Source: Burkholderia paludis (GTDB lineage: Bacteria; Pseudomonadota; Gammaproteobacteria; Burkholderiales; Burkholderiaceae). Taken from it: DNA of 64,000 nucleotides. The stretch covers positions 1-64,000 of the forward strand of contig NZ_JPGL01000056.1 in NCBI RefSeq assembly GCF_000732615.1, given 5' to 3'. The translations under genes were made by a program, and so were the position numbers. Below the pieces are notes generated by a model, which was not told where the DNA came from, made no database searches, and was given only the letters and a program-made list of their open reading frames with translations. Positions 56,169-64,000 of the stretch are shown here, piece after piece (positions within the stretch are counted from its first letter, which is position 1; every line of letters starts with the position of its first letter).

Positions 56169-58061
56169 ATGCCTGGAACCGCAGCGCCCGGCCGGCGACG
56201 CACGTCCGTGCCCGCTCCGGCTCAGCCTACCCGTTCGACTGCTGATGCCGACCTCATTGCAACGCTCGACGTCGCCGGCACACCCGCCGCGACCGCTAAC
56301 GCCGCAACCAGCGCCACGCGCGAACGCGCGCTCCTGCTCGGCTGGCGCGCGTGGCTGCTCGTCGTCGCGCTGATCTGCGCGTACACGCTGCCGGGCGTGC
56401 TCGGCCACGATCCCTGGAAGCAGGACGAAACCTACACGTTCGGCATCATCCAGCACATGCTCGAAACCGGCGACTTCGTCGTGCCGACCAACGCCGGCCT
56501 GCCGTTCATGGAGAAGCCGCCGCTTTACGCGTGGGTCGCGACCAGCCTCGCCTGGCTGCTGCAGCGCGTGATGCCGCTGCACGACGCGGCCCGGCTCGCG
56601 AGTGCGCTGTTCGCTGCGCTCGCGTTCGGCTTCATCGCACGCGCGGCCCGCGTCGCCAGCCGCTCGGACAGTTGGCTGGACCTGCGCGTGATGGGTCCGG
56701 TCGCGTTGAGCGCGGGCACCCTCGTTGTCATCAAGCACACGCACGACATGATGACGGACGTGGCGCTGTTCGCGGGCACGGCGATCGGCTTCTGCGGGCT
56801 GCTCGAACTCGTGACGCAGCACGTCGCGCGCGCGCAGCAGATGCGTCACGGGCTGCCGGTCCGGCCGTCGAGCCGCTGGGCCGCGCCGATCTTCGGCGCG
56901 GGCGTCGGCATCGCGCTGATGACGAAGGGGCTGTTCGTACCGCTCGTGTTCGCGGCCACGCTTGCGGGCACGATGGTGCTGTACCCGGCCTGCCGCACCC
57001 GCTCGTTCGCGCGCTCGCTCGGCGTCGCCGCGCTCGTGTTCGCGCCGTTCGCGCTCATCTGGCCGACCGCGCTGTTTCTGCGCTCCGAGACGCTGTTCAT
57101 GACGTGGTTCTGGGATAACAACGTCGGCCGCTTCTTCGGGTTCTCCGTCCCCGTACTGGGCGCGGAAAACGACAAACCGCTCTTTATCCTGCGTGCTTTC
57201 CTGCTGGTCGGCTTCCCGGTCGCGCCGCTCGCGATCGCCGCGCTCGCGCGCGGCGCGTGGCGCGACTGGCGCACGCCCCGCATCGCGCTGCCCGTAATGT
57301 TCGCGGGCATCGGGCTCGTCGTGCTGCAGGTGTCCGCGACGTCGCGACAGCTCTACATCCTGCCGTTCTTCGCGCCGCTCGCGCTGGTCGCCGCACTGGC
57401 CATCGAACGCCTGCCGCGCCGGCTGCATCTCGCATGGGATTACCTGAGCCGCATCCTGTTCGGCACGGTTGCCGCGCTCGCGTGGGCCATCTGGGCGATC
57501 ATGGCCGATCCGGCCGCGTCGCGCGCGAATCTCGCGCCGCTCGGCCGCTGGCTGCCACTTGACTGGACGATACCGATCGAGCCCGCACTCTTGATCGGCG
57601 CGCTCGCGCTGACGGCCGGCTGGCTGACGCTGCTGCCGAAGCTGCGCCTGACGGGGCTGTGGCGCGGCGCGCTGTCGTGGGGCGCAGGCGCACTCGTCGC
57701 ATGGGGGCTCGTCTATACGCTGCTGCTGCCGTGGCTCGACGTCGCGAAGAGCTACCGCTCGGTGTTCGACGACCTGAACGCCCATCTGGCGCTCGAATGG
57801 AACGACGGCGACTGCATGGCGAGCCTGCACGGGCTCGGCGAATCGGAAGCGCCGATGCTGTACTACTTCTCCGGCATCCAGCACATGCCGATCGACAATG
57901 CCAATACGACGCGCTGCACCTGGATGATCGTCCAGGGCGTGCGGGCCGTCGATCCGGCGCCCGGCAGCGAATGGCAGTTGTTCTGGAAGGGTGCGCGGCC
58001 CGGCGACAACGAGGAATTGCTGCGCGTCTACGTGCGCACGCCCGAGCAGCACCTGCAGTAA
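56169..58061 (+). CDS. GT39 family membrane glycosyltransferase (ArnT-like)
   Basis: A 630-residue polytopic protein with about twelve membrane helices. The N-terminal periplasmic acceptor site shows Asp-Glu in WKQDETYTFGI and the PFMEKPPLYAW motif of ArnT/PMT-type transferases that use undecaprenyl-phosphate sugars. It may add a sugar to lipid A or another envelope polymer. No arn genes are adjacent, so this is not the arn operon copy. The first 60 residues are a polar extension. An ACAGGTG hairpin lies upstream (56070-56091). Confidence 0.85.
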   Translation: MPGTAAPGRRRTSVPAPAQPTRSTADADLIATLDVAGTPAATANAATSATRERALLLGWRAWLLVVALICAYTLPGVLGHDPWKQDETYTFGIIQHMLETGDFVVPTNAGLPFMEKPPLYAWVATSLAWLLQRVMPLHDAARLASALFAALAFGFIARAARVASRSDSWLDLRVMGPVALSAGTLVVIKHTHDMMTDVALFAGTAIGFCGLLELVTQHVARAQQMRHGLPVRPSSRWAAPIFGAGVGIALMTKGLFVPLVFAATLAGTMVLYPACRTRSFARSLGVAALVFAPFALIWPTALFLRSETLFMTWFWDNNVGRFFGFSVPVLGAENDKPLFILRAFLLVGFPVAPLAIAALARGAWRDWRTPRIALPVMFAGIGLVVLQVSATSRQLYILPFFAPLALVAALAIERLPRRLHLAWDYLSRILFGTVAALAWAIWAIMADPAASRANLAPLGRWLPLDWTIPIEPALLIGALALTAGWLTLLPKLRLTGLWRGALSWGAGALVAWGLVYTLLLPWLDVAKSYRSVFDDLNAHLALEWNDGDCMASLHGLGESEAPMLYYFSGIQHMPIDNANTTRCTWMIVQGVRAVDPAPGSEWQLFWKGARPGDNEELLRVYVRTPEQHLQ

Positions 58062-58249
58062 CAGATGGCGGTACGGCATGCCGCCGTGCCTGCCTCGACA
58101 CCCATGTCCGGCGAAGGTCGACACGGGCTGCGTGAACGATGCGCCACCGCGAAACTCACGTCGCCGGCCGGCTCCCCCGACCGCTACGACATGGCGCCCG
58201 CACGGGCTCCGCAGTGGCGCGCCCGCCGCTCACGACGCCGCCCGGATCG

Positions 58250-58867
58250 TCAGAACGACGAGCCGGGCTCCCGCAGAAACGCTGTTTCCTCATCGGTCGA
58301 CGTACGGCCGAGAATCGCATTCCGGTGCGGAAAGCGCCCGAAACGCTCGACGACGGCCGCGTGCAGCAACGCGAAGCCGTGATAGCTCGCGCACCCCGCT
58401 TCGTCGCGAATGCCGGCGCACAGGCGCACGGCCTCGCGCTGGCTCTCGGCCGACTCGTCATGCTCGAATGGCAGATAGGCGAACACGCGATGATGCCCGC
58501 TCGGCAATTGCGCGTCCCAGCCGTCCGCGACGACGCGGCGCGCGAGCGCCAGCGCCTTCGGATCGGCGGCAAACGCGCGCGGCGTGCCGCGATGGATATT
58601 ACGCGAGAACTGGTCGAGCACGACGATCAACGCCAGCGCGCCCGCCGGCGAAACGGCCCAGCGATCGCAGGCGCCGTCGCAGGCCGCGTCGAGCAGCGCG
58701 CCGTAGCGCGTGCGCAGCAGGTCGTCGAAGGCCGCGCCGCCGTTGAACCAGACCTTGCGCTGCTGCCCGAATTCGGCCGAGCCCGGCTCGCCGAACCAGA
58801 AATCGAGAATCTCCCGCGCTTGCGGGTCCAGCGCAGCCGCGCCGGCCTTCGGCGTGTCGATCGTCAT
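58250..58867 (-). CDS. DUF924 family protein
   Basis: A 205-residue helical protein of the DUF924 family, related to TPR-like repeats; function unknown. Family signatures are ILDFWFGEPGSAEFG, LIVVLDQFSRNIHRGTPRAFA and GHHRVFAYLPFEHDE. Its ATG overlaps the alanyl-tRNA editing stop by four bases, so expression is coupled. Confidence 0.9.
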   Translation of the reverse strand: MTIDTPKAGAAALDPQAREILDFWFGEPGSAEFGQQRKVWFNGGAAFDDLLRTRYGALLDAACDGACDRWAVSPAGALALIVVLDQFSRNIHRGTPRAFAADPKALALARRVVADGWDAQLPSGHHRVFAYLPFEHDESAESQREAVRLCAGIRDEAGCASYHGFALLHAAVVERFGRFPHRNAILGRTSTDEETAFLREPGSSF

Positions 58868-59595
58868 GCAAACTCCAGTACGAGGCGCCGTGTGCGCGCA
58901 CTCTTCTTTTCCAGTTTCGCGACCCGCAGCCCGCCGATTTCCGCCGTGTTGCGCACATGGGTCCCGCCACAAGGCTGCAGGTCGACCGCCTCGATGCGCA
59001 ACAGCCGCACGCGGCCGAGGCCCATCGGCGGCTTCACGCTCATCGTACGCACCAGGTCGGGCCGCGCGGCCATCTCGTCGTCGGTGATCCACTCGGTCGT
59101 CACGGGGTGCGCGCCGGCGACCAGGCCGGCGAGGCGCCGCTCGACATCGTCGCGGTCGATCGCGTCGGACGTCGCGAAATCGAGCCGCACATAGTCGGCG
59201 GTCACGCTGCAGCCGTCGACCGCATACGGCAGCACCGCGCACATCAGGTGCGCGGCCGTATGCAGGCGCATGTGCCGATAGCGGCGCAGCCAGTCGATCT
59301 CCGCCGCCACGCGCGTGCCGGGCGTCAGCCTCGCGATGCCCGCTTCCTGCCCCGGTGCGGGCACGTGCACGGCATCGTCGGGCGTCGCGCCGTCGAACTT
59401 CGCCTTGCGCGTGTCGGCAATCGCGATCGTGCTGCCGTCGGGCAGCGTCAGCGTGCCGGTGTCGCCGGCCTGGCCGCCGCCGAGCGGATAGAACACGGTG
59501 CGGTCGAGCCGGATGCCGTCGTCGCCGACGGCCAGAACGACCGCATCGCATTGCGTGAGGTACGCGTCTTCACGGAACAGCGCTTGTGTCGTCAT
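58864..59595 (-). CDS. Alanyl-tRNA editing protein (AlaX type)
   Basis: A 243-residue free-standing editing domain that removes mischarged serine or glycine from tRNA-Ala. Zinc ligands are His112 and His116 (RLHTAAHLM), Cys209 and His213 (PCGGTH). It matches the AlaX-M group, with an N-terminal beta-barrel. ATG 59595 gives the normal start; the longer frame is Arg-rich and unlikely. It is 104 bases after the globin gene. Confidence 0.92.
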   Translation of the reverse strand: MTTQALFREDAYLTQCDAVVLAVGDDGIRLDRTVFYPLGGGQAGDTGTLTLPDGSTIAIADTRKAKFDGATPDDAVHVPAPGQEAGIARLTPGTRVAAEIDWLRRYRHMRLHTAAHLMCAVLPYAVDGCSVTADYVRLDFATSDAIDRDDVERRLAGLVAGAHPVTTEWITDDEMAARPDLVRTMSVKPPMGLGRVRLLRIEAVDLQPCGGTHVRNTAEIGGLRVAKLEKKSARTRRLVLEFA

Positions 59596-59699
59596 CGGGC
59601 GAGCCTCGTATCGTTGCGGGAAACGGTCAGTGTCGCGCCGTGCCGCACGCGCGCCCAGACGCAGATCGCCCTGCGCGCAGGCAGCGGCGTACCGGTCGG

Positions 59700-60110
59700 T
59701 CAACCGGGCCGGTTGCGCATCCAGTCGGCCGTGTCGTAGAACGAATGCATGAGCCGCTCGCGCAGCGGTTCGGGCAACCCGATGTCATCCATCGCCCACG
59801 CCATGCACCGCAGCCACTGGTCGCGCTCGACCGATGCGATCGGGAACGGCAGGTGCCGCGCGCGCAGCCGCGGATGGCCGAACCGGCTGATGTAGTGGTC
59901 GGGGCCGCCGAGCCAGCCGCACAGGAACCAGAACAGCTTGTCGCGCGAGCCGTCGAGCGACTGCGGATGCAGCGCGCGAATCTCCGCGAACTCGGGCTCG
60001 AGGTCCATCAGGTCGTAGAAACGGTCCACCATGTCGCGCACGCGGGCTTCGCCGCCCACGAGCTCGAACGCCGTCGGCTGCGACGGCGCATCGTCATTCA
60101 CATCGGTCAT
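59700..60110 (-). CDS. Group II truncated haemoglobin
   Basis: A 136-residue globin. Tyr32 (B10) and Trp99 (G8) line the pocket and His86 (RARHLPF) is the proximal haem ligand, a group II (HbO) pattern. It binds oxygen or nitric oxide; in bacteria such proteins are thought to detoxify NO or help under low oxygen. It lies 43 bases after the permease gene on the same strand. Confidence 0.93.
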   Translation of the reverse strand: MTDVNDDAPSQPTAFELVGGEARVRDMVDRFYDLMDLEPEFAEIRALHPQSLDGSRDKLFWFLCGWLGGPDHYISRFGHPRLRARHLPFPIASVERDQWLRCMAWAMDDIGLPEPLRERLMHSFYDTADWMRNRPG

Positions 60111-60153
60111 ACGGATAGTCGGAAAACGGGATCTTCGGGGCCGCCGGCGACGC

Positions 60154-62769
60154 TCATGCGTCGCGCAGCGACTGCAGCGCGGGGCGCCGCAACACATTAT
60201 GCAGGCTCAGCCAGCCGGCCGCACCGGCGCACGCGACGCCGGCCGCGATGCCGGCCGGCACGAGCCACGGATCGACGGCAAGCCGGAAGTCGAACACGCG
60301 CGATGCGAGCACCCAGCCGACCGCGATCGCACCGGCCGACGCCAGCGCACCGGCCAGCACGCCGACCACGACGAATTCCGCGCGCTGCACCGCCACCACC
60401 TGCGCGCGCGACGCGCCGAGCGCGCGCAGCAGCGCGGCCTCGCGCACGCGCTCGTCGCGCGAGCCGGCAAGCGCCGTGTACAGCACGAGCACGCCGGCCG
60501 CGAGCGTGAACGCGAACAGGAACTGCACCGCGCCGACCACCTGCAGCATCATCCGCTGCAGTTGCGCGAGGATCGGCGCGACGTCGATCGCGGTCAGGTT
60601 CGGATAGCGCGCGATCAGCGGGTCGAGCAGCGCGGCGTCCGACGCCGGCAAATGGAAGCTCGTCAGGTAGACGGCCGGGAAATCCTTCAGCACCGGCGGC
60701 GGCATCAGCACGAAGAAATTGACGCGGAACGAGCCCCAGTCGAGCTTGCGCACGCTCGTGATCGGCGCGTCGACCGTCAGCCCCGTCACGTCGAAGCGCA
60801 GCGTATCGCCCGGCTTCACCTTCAGCGTCTTCGCGAGGCCGGCCTCGATCGAGATCTGCGGTGTGGCCGCGGTGCCGAACCAGTTGCCCGCGACGATCCG
60901 GTTGTCGGACGGCAACTCGGTCGTATACGACAGGTTGAACTCGCGGTCGACGAGCCGGCGCGCCTCGTCGGACGGGTAGGCATCCGGATTCACCGGCTTG
61001 CCGTTGATCGCGACGAGACGGCCGCGCACCATCGGCGCGGGCACCGCGTCGCGCACGCCGTGCGTGGCCAGATAGGTCGCGACGTCGTCGCGCTGGTCGG
61101 GCTGGATGTCGATCAGGAACTGGTTCGGCGCATCGGGCGGCGTCGACTGCCGCCAGCCCGCGACGAGGTCGTTGCGCGTGATCGCGATCAGCAGCAGGCA
61201 CATCAGCCCGAGAGCGAGCGCGGTGATCTGCAGCGCGCTCGCCGTGCCGCGCCGCTGCAGCGACGCGAGCGCGTAGCGCCAGCCGATGCCGGCGGCCACG
61301 CGCGCATTGCGCACCGCGCGCGCGGCGGCGAACAGCACGAGCCGCGCGACCAGCGCGAAGCCGACCAGCGCGCCGGCGAAACCGCCCGCGACGATCAGGC
61401 CGAGCTTCAGGTCGCCGGCGGCCACGATCAGCAGCCCCGCGAACAACATGACGCCGATCGCATACGCGGCCCACGCGGTGCGCGACGCTTCGCCCCATTC
61501 ACGGCGCAACACACGCACCGGCGGCACCCGCGTGAGCGGCACAAGCGGCGGCAGCGCGAAGCCGAGCAGCAGCACGAGTGCGGCGCCCATGCCGATCAGC
61601 GCGGGCCACAGCGTGGGCGGCGGCAGCACGACGTCGATCAGGCCGCCGAGCGCGGCCAGCAATGCCCAGTGGCCGCCGTAGCCGAGCAGCGCGCCCGCGG
61701 CACCCGACACGATCCCGATGCCGGCGAATTCGAGCGCGAACAGCGCACCGAGCGTGCGACGGCTTACGCCGAGGCAGCGCATCGTCGCGCAGCCGTCGAG
61801 ATGGCGCCGCATGTAGCGCTGCGCGGCCATCGCGATCGCGACCGCCGCGAGCAGCGCGGTCAGCAGCGCGACGAGCGTCAGGAAGTGGCGCGCGCGATCG
61901 AGCGTCTGCCGCACCTGCGGCTGGCCCTCCTGCAACGACTCGAGACCGACGCCGCGCAGCTTCCCGCCATCGACGCGTTCGTGCGCATAGGTTTCGAAGC
62001 GCGCGACGGCCTGCTGGTCGCCGGCGACCAGCAGCCGGTACGTGACGCGGCTGCCGTAGCCGGTGAGCCCCGTCGCGGCAAGCTCGTCCGCGCGCATCAT
62101 CAGCCGCGGCGAGAAATTGACGAACGAGAAGCCGCGATCGAGTTCGCGGGAGATCGACGCGGCGACCGTGAACGTGCGCAGCCCGACGCGCACGGTGTCG
62201 CCCGCCTTCAGGTGCAGTGCATCGAGCAGCGCGGGATCGGCCCACACGGTGCCGGGCGCGGGAATCGCGGCCGCCTTCTGCGCAGCGGCGGCGCCGGCCG
62301 GCAGGATCTCGACCGCGCCGCGCAGCGGATAGCCGGGCGACACGGCCTTCACGGCCGCGAGACGCGACGGCGCCGCGTCGGCGCCCTGCCCGGGCTCGGC
62401 GGACGCGATCATGCTCGGGAAGATCGCGGTCGTCGCGGTCCGCAGGCCGAGCGTGCGGGCCTGCCGGTCGAACGACGGATCGACGGGGCGATCGGCGCGC
62501 ACGACGAAATCGGCGCCGAGCATCTGGCGCGCGTCGCGCTCGAGCCCCTGGCGCAGCCGGTCGGCGAGAAAGCCCACGCTCGTCAGCGCCGCGACCGCGA
62601 GCACCAGCGCGAGCACCAGCAGCGTCAGCTCGCCCGCGCGCCAGTCGCGCGCGGTCATCCGGGCGGCCTGGCGGATCAGGTCGTGCAGGCCGAAGCGGCC
62701 GGCATGCGTGCGCACGTCATGGCCGGATTGCCCGACCGGCGGCTGCGCCGCGTGTTGCGGCTCCTTCAA
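60154..62769 (-). CDS. FtsX-type ABC permease (YbbP-like)
   Basis: An 871-residue protein with two FtsX-like permease halves (about 20-470 and 480-870), each with a large extracytoplasmic domain, and about ten membrane helices. YbbP-like proteins work with a LolD/YbbA-type ATPase, but none is adjacent here. The start is a judgement: TTG 62769 has GGGGGAAG five to six bases upstream and overlaps the DUF4126 stop by four bases, as for dgkA. GTG 62715 is the alternative. Function is unknown. Confidence 0.82.
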   Translation of the reverse strand: MKEPQHAAQPPVGQSGHDVRTHAGRFGLHDLIRQAARMTARDWRAGELTLLVLALVLAVAALTSVGFLADRLRQGLERDARQMLGADFVVRADRPVDPSFDRQARTLGLRTATTAIFPSMIASAEPGQGADAAPSRLAAVKAVSPGYPLRGAVEILPAGAAAAQKAAAIPAPGTVWADPALLDALHLKAGDTVRVGLRTFTVAASISRELDRGFSFVNFSPRLMMRADELAATGLTGYGSRVTYRLLVAGDQQAVARFETYAHERVDGGKLRGVGLESLQEGQPQVRQTLDRARHFLTLVALLTALLAAVAIAMAAQRYMRRHLDGCATMRCLGVSRRTLGALFALEFAGIGIVSGAAGALLGYGGHWALLAALGGLIDVVLPPPTLWPALIGMGAALVLLLGFALPPLVPLTRVPPVRVLRREWGEASRTAWAAYAIGVMLFAGLLIVAAGDLKLGLIVAGGFAGALVGFALVARLVLFAAARAVRNARVAAGIGWRYALASLQRRGTASALQITALALGLMCLLLIAITRNDLVAGWRQSTPPDAPNQFLIDIQPDQRDDVATYLATHGVRDAVPAPMVRGRLVAINGKPVNPDAYPSDEARRLVDREFNLSYTTELPSDNRIVAGNWFGTAATPQISIEAGLAKTLKVKPGDTLRFDVTGLTVDAPITSVRKLDWGSFRVNFFVLMPPPVLKDFPAVYLTSFHLPASDAALLDPLIARYPNLTAIDVAPILAQLQRMMLQVVGAVQFLFAFTLAAGVLVLYTALAGSRDERVREAALLRALGASRAQVVAVQRAEFVVVGVLAGALASAGAIAVGWVLASRVFDFRLAVDPWLVPAGIAAGVACAGAAGWLSLHNVLRRPALQSLRDA

Positions 62770-63383
62770 TCGCGCTTCCCCCCGATCGAGTTGAGTCGCG
62801 ACACCATGTGGTTCGCCATCCCGCGAAAGCCGCCCGAGACGCCGCGCCACAGGCGCGGGAGCGCCCACGCAGAAGCCGCGATGAAGGCGGCGAGCAGCAC
62901 GAGGAACGCGAGCGGCACGAAGAACGCAAGCGCGAGCCCGCCGACCACGAGGCCGTCCTCGGTCGACGATGCGACCCAGTTCGAGATCGGTTCGGGCGAC
63001 AGGTTGATCAGCGCACGCGTGCCGGCCTTCGCGACGTGCGCGGCGCCGGCCAGCGAACCGCCGGCGAGCCCCGCGACCGCGAGCACGGTCGGATCGGCGT
63101 GGCCAAGGGCGCCGGCTGCGAGCACGGCGCCGGCGGGGATGCGGATGAAGGTGTGCACGGCATCCCACAGCGAGTCGAACGCGGGGATCTTGTCGGCGAG
63201 GAATTCGGTGACGGCGAGCACGGCTGCCGCGCCGATGACCCACGGCGACATCAGGACGGCCAGCGTGTCGGGCAGATGGAGCCAGCCGACCCGCGCCAGC
63301 AGGCCGGCGATCAGCACCGTCAGGTACAGGCGCAGGCCGCTCGCCCACGCGAGCCCCGCGCCGAGCGAAATGGCTTCGATCAT
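62766..63383 (-). CDS. DUF4126 family membrane protein
   Basis: A 205-residue protein with about five membrane helices, of the DUF4126 family; function unknown. The start at 63383 is set by GAGAGGGCC just upstream of ATG and by the hydrophobic first helix (SLGAGLAWASGLRLYLTVLIAG). It probably begins an operon that runs to the DUF924 gene. A TATAAT-like -10 lies at 63519-63524. Confidence 0.85.
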   Translation of the reverse strand: MIEAISLGAGLAWASGLRLYLTVLIAGLLARVGWLHLPDTLAVLMSPWVIGAAAVLAVTEFLADKIPAFDSLWDAVHTFIRIPAGAVLAAGALGHADPTVLAVAGLAGGSLAGAAHVAKAGTRALINLSPEPISNWVASSTEDGLVVGGLALAFFVPLAFLVLLAAFIAASAWALPRLWRGVSGGFRGMANHMVSRLNSIGGKRD

Positions 63384-63518
63384 GGCCCTCTCCTTGCACT
63401 TTCCGTGCGCTTTGCCGATTGATCGGATCGGGTCGGACAGACCGGCCGCGCGGCGCGTGGCGGCCGGCGCCGCGACCGCGAACGGCGGCACGGCAACATT
63501 CAGGCCCGAATGCGTTCC

Positions 63519-63524
63519 ATTATA
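63519..63524 (-). promoter_or_regulatory. Possible -10 hexamer for the DUF4126 operon
   Basis: Minus strand TATAAT, perfect match, about 130 bases before the ATG. No recognisable -35 at 17 bases. Confidence 0.4.
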
Positions 63525-63579
63525 GACAGGCCTGACGGGCCGCCGGCGCAATTCCGCAGTGCGGCACCCGGTGCGGACG

Positions 63580-63900
63580 TCAGGCGGCCGACGACAGCTT
63601 CAGGCCGACCAGCCCGGCGACGATCAGCGCCGCGCTCGCGACGCGCGCGACGGTCAGCGCCTCGCCCATCATCACGATGCCGAACACGAACGCACCGACC
63701 GCGCCGATGCCCGTCCATACCGCGTACGCGGTGCCGAGCGGCAACTGGCGCATCGCGACCGCGAGCAGCCCGAAGCTGGCCAGCGCCGTCACGATCGTAA
63801 ACACCGACGGGCCGAGCTTCGTGAAGCCGTCCGACGATTTCATGCCGGCCGCCCAGGCCACTTCCAGCACACCGGCAATCAACAACAATACCCACGCCAT
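63580..63900 (-). CDS. gdx: SMR family guanidinium exporter Gdx (SugE type)
   Basis: A 106-residue small multidrug resistance protein with four helices. It has the Gdx subtype residues Glu13, Trp16, Ser42, Tyr59 and Trp62 in place of the EmrE set, so it should export guanidinium with proton exchange rather than bulky quaternary amines. The guanidine-II riboswitch in its leader supports this independently. Often mislabelled SugE, quaternary ammonium efflux. GGAG lies about 11 bases upstream of ATG. Confidence 0.9.
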   Translation of the reverse strand: MAWVLLLIAGVLEVAWAAGMKSSDGFTKLGPSVFTIVTALASFGLLAVAMRQLPLGTAYAVWTGIGAVGAFVFGIVMMGEALTVARVASAALIVAGLVGLKLSSAA

Positions 63901-63922
63901 CTCGACGCACTCCGTATCGGAT

Positions 63923-63966
63923 GGGGCCGTCCCCGTTGAAGCGAATGGCCCGGGGTCGTCCCCGGG
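63923..63966 (-). ncRNA. Guanidine-II (mini-ykkC) riboswitch
   Basis: Two small hairpins on the minus strand: P1 CCCGGGGACGACCCCGGG (63949-63966) with loop ACGA, and P2 GGGGACGGCCCC (63923-63934) with loop ACGG, separated by a 14-base linker. Both loops are ACGR, the signature of this class, where two loops bind guanidine and dock together. The transcript should begin at about 63968, just before P1, and the Shine-Dalgarno of the gdx gene follows P2 by about ten bases, so guanidine would raise translation. This matches the known class closely. Confidence 0.9.
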
Positions 63967-63974
63967 CGGCGCCG

Positions 63975-63983
63975 AGTATAACA
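63975..63983 (-). promoter_or_regulatory. Extended -10 promoter of the gdx riboswitch transcript
   Basis: Minus strand TGTTATACT is a strong extended -10 (TGn plus TATACT). The -35 at normal spacing would fall off the end of the window. It puts the transcript start just ahead of the riboswitch. Confidence 0.65.
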
Positions 63984-64000
63984 AGAGGCTTACAGACGCG

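Overview
The window is a GC-rich, almost fully coding piece of a Burkholderia main chromosome, most likely the Burkholderia cepacia complex. The evidence is the tpiA-secG-tRNA-Leu(GAG)-nuoA-N block, the ilvB-ilvH-ilvC-psd-pssA-leuA cluster, DUF2863, DUF3106, DUF3619 and DUF2818 proteins typical of Burkholderiales, and the codon bias. The genus is a judgement from gene order and protein recognition, not from a search. I see no insertion sequence, prophage, CRISPR array or obvious island. This is core chromosome, and the interest lies in regulatory elements and a few small cassettes.

Layout. 1-4.2 kb: DUF2863 protein, a LuxR-type regulator with a degenerate receiver, a CbiM-like membrane protein and an exported protein with a lysine-rich tail. 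4.2-10.7 kb: carboxypeptidase, YaaA, PIN protein, aminotransferase, two glutathione-transferase-family proteins and an enoyl-CoA hydratase. 10.7-14.7 kb (minus): two MaoC hydratases, two acyl-CoA dehydrogenases and a DUF1178 protein. 14.9-33.7 kb (minus): quinone oxidoreductase, tpiA, secG, tRNA-Leu, all fourteen complex I genes nuoA-N, a DUF2818 gene and a Nudix hydrolase. 33.8-38.6 kb: pnp, rpsO, a substrate-binding protein and a BamE-like lipoprotein. 38.9-41.2 kb: carbonic anhydrase plus SulP transporter. 41.2-48.2 kb (minus): leucine and isoleucine-valine synthesis genes around the two phosphatidylethanolamine genes. 48.6-50.9 kb: an ECF sigma factor with three membrane or exported partners. 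51.1-53.6 kb: a three-gene set that looks like PlcP-Agt-DgkA membrane lipid renovation. 53.8-58.1 kb: TetR regulator, LOG protein, SDR and a GT39 glycosyltransferase. 58.2-64 kb (minus): DUF924, alanyl-tRNA editing protein, truncated globin, an FtsX-type permease, a DUF4126 protein and an SMR transporter preceded by a guanidine-II riboswitch.

How the parts work together. Complex I, TpiA and SecG are housekeeping functions. PssA and Psd make phosphatidylethanolamine, while the PlcP-Agt-DgkA set would take phospholipids apart and replace or recycle them, under a promoter carrying a Pho-box-like repeat. Carbonic anhydrase and SulP probably handle bicarbonate. leuA has a strong promoter and a 26-codon reading frame containing rare CTA leucine codons, a possible leader peptide. 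The best regulatory call is the guanidine-II riboswitch at the right edge, whose two ACGR-loop hairpins begin just after an extended -10 promoter and precede a transporter carrying the Gdx residue set.
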